This document shows, in pieces, positions 35,853 to 38,843 of a DNA stretch of 38,843 nt. The notes under the pieces were generated by a model. The model worked only from the letters and a program-made list of their open reading frames with translations. It searched no databases and was not told where the DNA came from. The DNA comes from Mycobacteriaceae bacterium (lineage in GTDB: Bacteria; Actinomycetota; Actinomycetes; Mycobacteriales; Mycobacteriaceae). The translations under genes and the position numbers were made by a program. The DNA lies in assembly GCA_028726465.1 (NCBI GenBank), contig JAQYQB010000025.1, positions 1-38,843 of the forward strand. The letters run 5' to 3'. The first letter of the stretch is position 1; the number at the start of each line of letters is the position of its first letter.

Positions 35853-37071
35853 TCTCGGGGTAGTCAGCGACGTCTCCCTGCGGGCGAGGTCGCGGTGGCA
35901 CACGGCCGCCGGCGCACTCATCGGGGCCTGGATACTGGTCGGCTTGGCCGTCGCGGTGGCCTACCACTTAGGCGGGCCCGTGGTCTGGTGGGATTTCATC
36001 CACACCTTCACCCTCGGGGCGGTCACCACCGCCATTCTGGTCTATTCCACGCACTTTACCGAGGCATTAACCCGCACGCCGACGGCCCAGTACCGCGGCG
36101 TGGCCACCCGCGTAGCACTCGTCCAGGTGGGGCTGCTGGGCCTGCTGGCGGACCGGGCCGGCTATTCCTGGTCCTGGCTTTCCGATGCCTCCTGCGCCCT
36201 CATCCTCCTCGCCGCCGCGTGGCAGGTGGCCGTCATCGTCTCTCGCCTGCGCCGATCCCTTGCCGGTGCCTTCGCGGTGACGGTGCCGTACTACGTGGCG
36301 GCGTTTGGCTGCTCCATCGCCGCGGTGGTGCTGGCGGTGCTGGCGGGCAGGGGCATCGGCGGCTATACGGGGCTGATTGCGGCGCACTCGCGGCTGATGG
36401 TCTGGGGCTTTGCCTGGCTGACCATCCTGGGCACGGTGGTGACCCTGCTGCCCACGCTCACGGGCACGGCGATTAGCCAGGCCGCGCGGGCCCGGTGCAC
36501 GCGGGCCTTAATCGTCCACGTTGTGGGGCTGGCGGTGGCCGCGGCGGGGCTGGTCGCCGGGGCAGGGCTGGTCGCAGGCTTCGGGATGGCGCTGGTGGCG
36601 CTAGCCAGCGGCATGCTCGTCGTGGCCGTGGTGGGCTCCGTCCTCGCCCAGGGGCCGGGGCTTAATACCGCCAGCCTGTCCGTACTGTGCGGCCTGGGCT
36701 GGATGTGGGCGGTCAACGCCGCCGATGCCGCCAGCCTGGCAGCCGGCGCCTTCCCCCGCGCCATCACGCTGCAGCTGCTGCCCGTCTTTCTGCTGGGCGG
36801 TCTGCTGCAGCTGGTGACCGGGGTGCTGCACCACCTGCTGCCCACGCTGCGTGGCGGCGGGCCCGCGGTCGTGGACCGGGCGCGGAGAGCGGCAGACACC
36901 GGAGGGGCCGCCCGCCTGGTCTGCCTCAACGTGGGCGCCGGGCTGGTCCTGGTAGGCAACCTCGGCGGGCCCGCCGGCCCGGCCGGTCTCATTCTGGTCG
37001 GGCTCGCGCTACTGGCTAATGTGGTGGTTATCGCCACCGTTGTCGTAATTGTTGGGAGAAAACATGACTAA
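35842..37071 (+). CDS. NnrS-like multi-pass membrane protein 2
   Basis: This 409-aa membrane protein has about 12 helices. It shares motifs with its upstream neighbour in a different order: FIHTFTLGAVTTAILVYSTH (H54) near the N-terminus and AHSRLMVWGFAWLTILG (H182) in the middle, the latter like HGPLMVFGF of protein 1; VLHHLLPTL (H330, H331) lies further on. These His residues could hold haem or copper. The GTG at 35842 is chosen because GCGGGG lies 8 nt upstream; a GTG at 35833 is also in frame. It overlaps protein 1 by 11 nt and nirK by 8 nt, so all three are translationally coupled. It could be a membrane electron donor to NirK or an NO-protective protein; neither is shown. Confidence 0.7.
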   Translation: MQLSLGVVSDVSLRARSRWHTAAGALIGAWILVGLAVAVAYHLGGPVVWWDFIHTFTLGAVTTAILVYSTHFTEALTRTPTAQYRGVATRVALVQVGLLGLLADRAGYSWSWLSDASCALILLAAAWQVAVIVSRLRRSLAGAFAVTVPYYVAAFGCSIAAVVLAVLAGRGIGGYTGLIAAHSRLMVWGFAWLTILGTVVTLLPTLTGTAISQAARARCTRALIVHVVGLAVAAAGLVAGAGLVAGFGMALVALASGMLVVAVVGSVLAQGPGLNTASLSVLCGLGWMWAVNAADAASLAAGAFPRAITLQLLPVFLLGGLLQLVTGVLHHLLPTLRGGGPAVVDRARRAADTGGAARLVCLNVGAGLVLVGNLGGPAGPAGLILVGLALLANVVVIATVVVIVGRKHD

Positions 37072-38467
37072 GCAATCCACGCCTCGTGGTGGCACGAGCA
37101 CCCAGGAATCGGCCGGCTGGGCCGCCTGGGCCCTCATCGGAATCGCGGTCGTCGCCGTGGTCATCCTGGCGGTGGTCACCACGACCTCCGCCGGCAAAGA
37201 GACCGCGACGGGCGGCGATCAGCCGGTGGCCGCGACCGGCGACGTCGTCGAGGTTGACGTGAGTGTGGAGGGTATGGCCTTCGTGCCCAACAGCGTCGAC
37301 GTGCCGGCCGGGTCGCAGCTCAAGGTCAACTTCACCAATACCGGCGACCAGGTCCACGACCTGAAAATCGGCGAGGCGGAAACCGGCCGCGTCAACCCAG
37401 GCGACTCGGTGGTGCTGGATGCCGGCGTGATTTCCGCCTCCGTGGAGGGCTATTGCACCATCGCCGGGCATCGTACGCAGGGCATGACCTTCGACGTCGT
37501 CGCTGGTGATGCGCCAGCGGGCGGCAGTGGGGCATCGGCAAGCGCGGCAGGCGGGGCGAACCCGCACGTGGACGTGCCCACGGCCGCCGAGCGCCAGAGC
37601 GACCTAGGGCCGGGCTTTGCGGCCTTCGACCCGCACCTGGAGGCCGCCCCGTCCGGGCGCGTGCACGAATACACCTGGGTGATGACCGAGGAGATCCGCG
37701 AGGTCGCGCCGGGCGTGGAGCAAAAGCAGTGGCTGTTTAACGGGCAGGCGCCCGGGCCGACGCTGCGCGGCCAGGTCGGGGACACGTTCCGGATTACGCT
37801 GCGCAACGAGGGGCATATGGGTCACTCGGTGGATTTCCACGCCGGCGAGGTCAACCCCGACGAGGCGATGGCGACCATCGACCCCGGCGAGGAGCTGGTC
37901 TACGAATTCACCGCGAAGCGCTCCGGGATTTGGATGTACCACTGCGCGACGGCGCCTATGACGCTGCACATCGCCAACGGGATGACGGGCGCGGTCATCA
38001 TCGACCCGCCGGAGGAGTCCCAAGATGCCTTGTCGGACGTCGATGCCGAGTACGCCCTCGTTGCCAGCCAGCTTTTCCTGGGCGAGCGCGAGGTCGGCGC
38101 GGACGAGGAGCGCGTGGCCGCCGGCAATTACGACCTTGCGGCGTTCAATTCCTACCCCAACCAGTACGAGCAGCGGCCCCTGCGGGCCAAGGTGGGCGAG
38201 ACCATCCGCATCTGGGTGCTGAACGTGGGACCGGACGAGTCGCTGAGTTTCCACGTCGTCGGCGAGGTCTTCGACACCGTCTTCAAGGAAGGGCAGTACC
38301 TCATCCGCGACGCCGAGGACACCGGCTCGCAGGCCGTCGACTTGGCAGCCGCCCAGGGCGGGTTCGTGGAGATGACATTCGATGAGCCGGGGACGTACAC
38401 GTTCGTCAATCATGCCCTGACCAACGCGGAGAAGGGCCAACGCGGACAGATTGTGGTGACCGAGTAG
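37064..38467 (+). CDS. nirK: Copper-containing nitrite reductase with extra N-terminal cupredoxin
   Basis: NirK reduces nitrite to NO in the second step of denitrification. The 467-aa protein has an N-terminal membrane anchor (about 18-41, inferred to face outward). An added cupredoxin domain (about 55-150) has a complete type 1 copper set: H98, C131, H136 and M141. A Gly/Ser/Ala-rich linker leads to the two-domain NirK core. The core type 1 site is H254, H293-C294, H302 and M307; the type 2 ligands are H259 and the His at 397 or 450 region (H450 in FVNHAL), and D257 is the catalytic Asp. All sites look intact. GGGAG lies 7 nt before the ATG, which overlaps the upstream gene by 8 nt. The extra cupredoxin may be a built-in electron donor. 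Confidence 0.88.
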   Translation: MTKQSTPRGGTSTQESAGWAAWALIGIAVVAVVILAVVTTTSAGKETATGGDQPVAATGDVVEVDVSVEGMAFVPNSVDVPAGSQLKVNFTNTGDQVHDLKIGEAETGRVNPGDSVVLDAGVISASVEGYCTIAGHRTQGMTFDVVAGDAPAGGSGASASAAGGANPHVDVPTAAERQSDLGPGFAAFDPHLEAAPSGRVHEYTWVMTEEIREVAPGVEQKQWLFNGQAPGPTLRGQVGDTFRITLRNEGHMGHSVDFHAGEVNPDEAMATIDPGEELVYEFTAKRSGIWMYHCATAPMTLHIANGMTGAVIIDPPEESQDALSDVDAEYALVASQLFLGEREVGADEERVAAGNYDLAAFNSYPNQYEQRPLRAKVGETIRIWVLNVGPDESLSFHVVGEVFDTVFKEGQYLIRDAEDTGSQAVDLAAAQGGFVEMTFDEPGTYTFVNHALTNAEKGQRGQIVVTE

Positions 38468-38483
38468 GCGGGCACGCCGAGTA

Positions 38484-38514
38484 GGCGCTACGGACGTGGT
38501 CCGTGGCGCCTTTT
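38484..38514 (+). terminator. Rho-independent terminator after nirK
   Basis: A 12-bp stem with one G-T pair, GGCGCTACGGAC (38484-38495) with GTCCGTGGCGCC (38499-38510), has a 3-nt loop and is followed by TTTT. It ends the nnrS-like/nirK operon. Confidence 0.88.
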
Positions 38515-38595
38515 CGCGTATTTTGGCTGGGTGTGTTCCTTGGGATGTCCCCTCGCAGCCTGGTCTCGCGGCTGCGTTCTCGTTCCTTGTCCCTC

Positions 38596-38642
38596 GGCTG
38601 ACTTCATGTCAGCCGTCAGCCGTTAGCCGTCAGCTGTTAGGG
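38596..38642. repeat. Heptamer tandem repeat and hairpin at the 3' end of the HNH gene
   Basis: Almost five 7-bp units read GTCAGCC, GTCAGCC, GTTAGCC, GTCAGCT, GTTAGGG (38608-38642). The array is preceded by GGCTGAC (38596-38602), which can pair with either perfect GTCAGCC copy. It overlaps the last codons of the minus-strand HNH gene, so it may act as a variable 3' hairpin there. Confidence 0.7.
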
Positions 38643-38843
38643 CCGCCGCCCCAGGGCGGATCCCACGTGACTTTGCCGTGTCTTCGGTTGACCCTTCCGT
38701 GTCTGGGGTAGGCCGGGTCGTCATCATTCCAAGAGTTGTGGAACTCGCACAACAAGGTGAGGTTCTCTTGGTTGGTTTCACCACCATCGACCCACGGGTG
38801 GATGTGGTGGACCTGGCACTCATCGGCCGGCTTGCGGCAGTTC
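38630..38843 (-). CDS. HNH endonuclease, 13E12/DUF222 type, C-terminal end only
   Basis: The minus-strand frame is open from the window edge to a TGA at 38632-38630 and encodes 71 residues of a C-terminal HNH domain. It contains a zinc-type Cys in NCRKPADECQ, the catalytic VHHIHPWVDGGETNQENL, and LLCEFHNSWNDDD, so the H-H, N and H of the HNH motif and the paired Cys are all present. This is the conserved end of the DUF222/13E12-repeat family, abundant and repeated in corynebacterial and mycobacterial genomes and thought to be mobile-element related. The closing residues RVNRRHGKVTWDPPWGGGPN are usual for the family. The N-terminal part lies outside the window, so intactness cannot be judged. 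Confidence 0.85.
   Translation of the reverse strand, partial: NCRKPADECQVHHIHPWVDGGETNQENLTLLCEFHNSWNDDDPAYPRHGRVNRRHGKVTWDPPWGGGPNS

Noticed and set aside
37049-37063. TTG start at 37049 for NirK
   Set aside because: The ATG at 37064 has a GGGAG site 7 nt upstream, which the TTG would consume as coding sequence.
38608-38642. Heptamer array as a CRISPR
   Set aside because: The units are 7 bp and contiguous, with no spacers and no cas genes.

Overview
The window is high-GC actinobacterial chromosome and most likely comes from a Corynebacterium species. The main reasons are the gene order argS-lysA-hom-thrB followed by an ArnR-type regulator (the order known from C. glutamicum), frequent leaderless starts with a TANNNT box 6-8 nt before the start codon, and actinobacterial families such as the HelZ-type SNF2 helicase paired with a SWIM protein. 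The species cannot be named from sequence reading alone.

Layout. 1-2904: end of a histidine-degradation locus (hutU cut by the window edge, then hutI). 2980-6218: a DEAD-box RNA helicase with a DbpA-type RNA-binding domain, an exported or anchored HNH nuclease and a small membrane protein, closed by a bidirectional terminator. 6330-7895 (minus): sodium/proline symporter putP. 8349-17837: a nucleic-acid maintenance block (SNF2 helicase, SWIM protein, Mre11/SbcD-like nuclease, Rad50/SbcC-like ATPase), then two MarR paralogues and two small unknown proteins. 17916-18690: a GNAT acetyltransferase, a strong terminator and tRNA-Arg(CCG). 18756-25456 (all minus): a secreted alpha/beta hydrolase and the lactate module lldP-lutA-lutB-lutC. 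25695-31181: argS-lysA and hom-thrB (arginyl-tRNA, lysine, threonine/methionine precursors). 31178-38467: a nitrogen-oxide island with arnR, a fused molybdate permease/ATPase (modBC) and modA on the minus strand, divergent from an operon of two histidine-bearing NnrS-like membrane proteins and a copper nitrite reductase. 38630-38843 (minus): the C-terminal end of an HNH endonuclease of the 13E12/DUF222 type, which enters from the right edge.

How the parts work together. lldP imports lactate and LutABC oxidises it to pyruvate. HutU and HutI carry urocanate to formiminoglutamate, and PutP imports proline. In C. glutamicum ArnR represses nitrate respiration and sits between thrB and the nar operon. 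Here the nar genes are not next to arnR; molybdate uptake (needed for the molybdenum cofactor of nitrate reductase) and a NirK take that place. This suggests a rearranged denitrification locus under redox/NO control.

The most interesting candidates are the nnrS-like/nnrS-like/nirK operon with a NirK that carries its own N-terminal cupredoxin, the Rad50-like protein with no zinc hook, a four-run G-quadruplex motif upstream of hom, and nested palindromes between lldP and lutA. All functions are assigned from motifs read by eye; no database search was possible.
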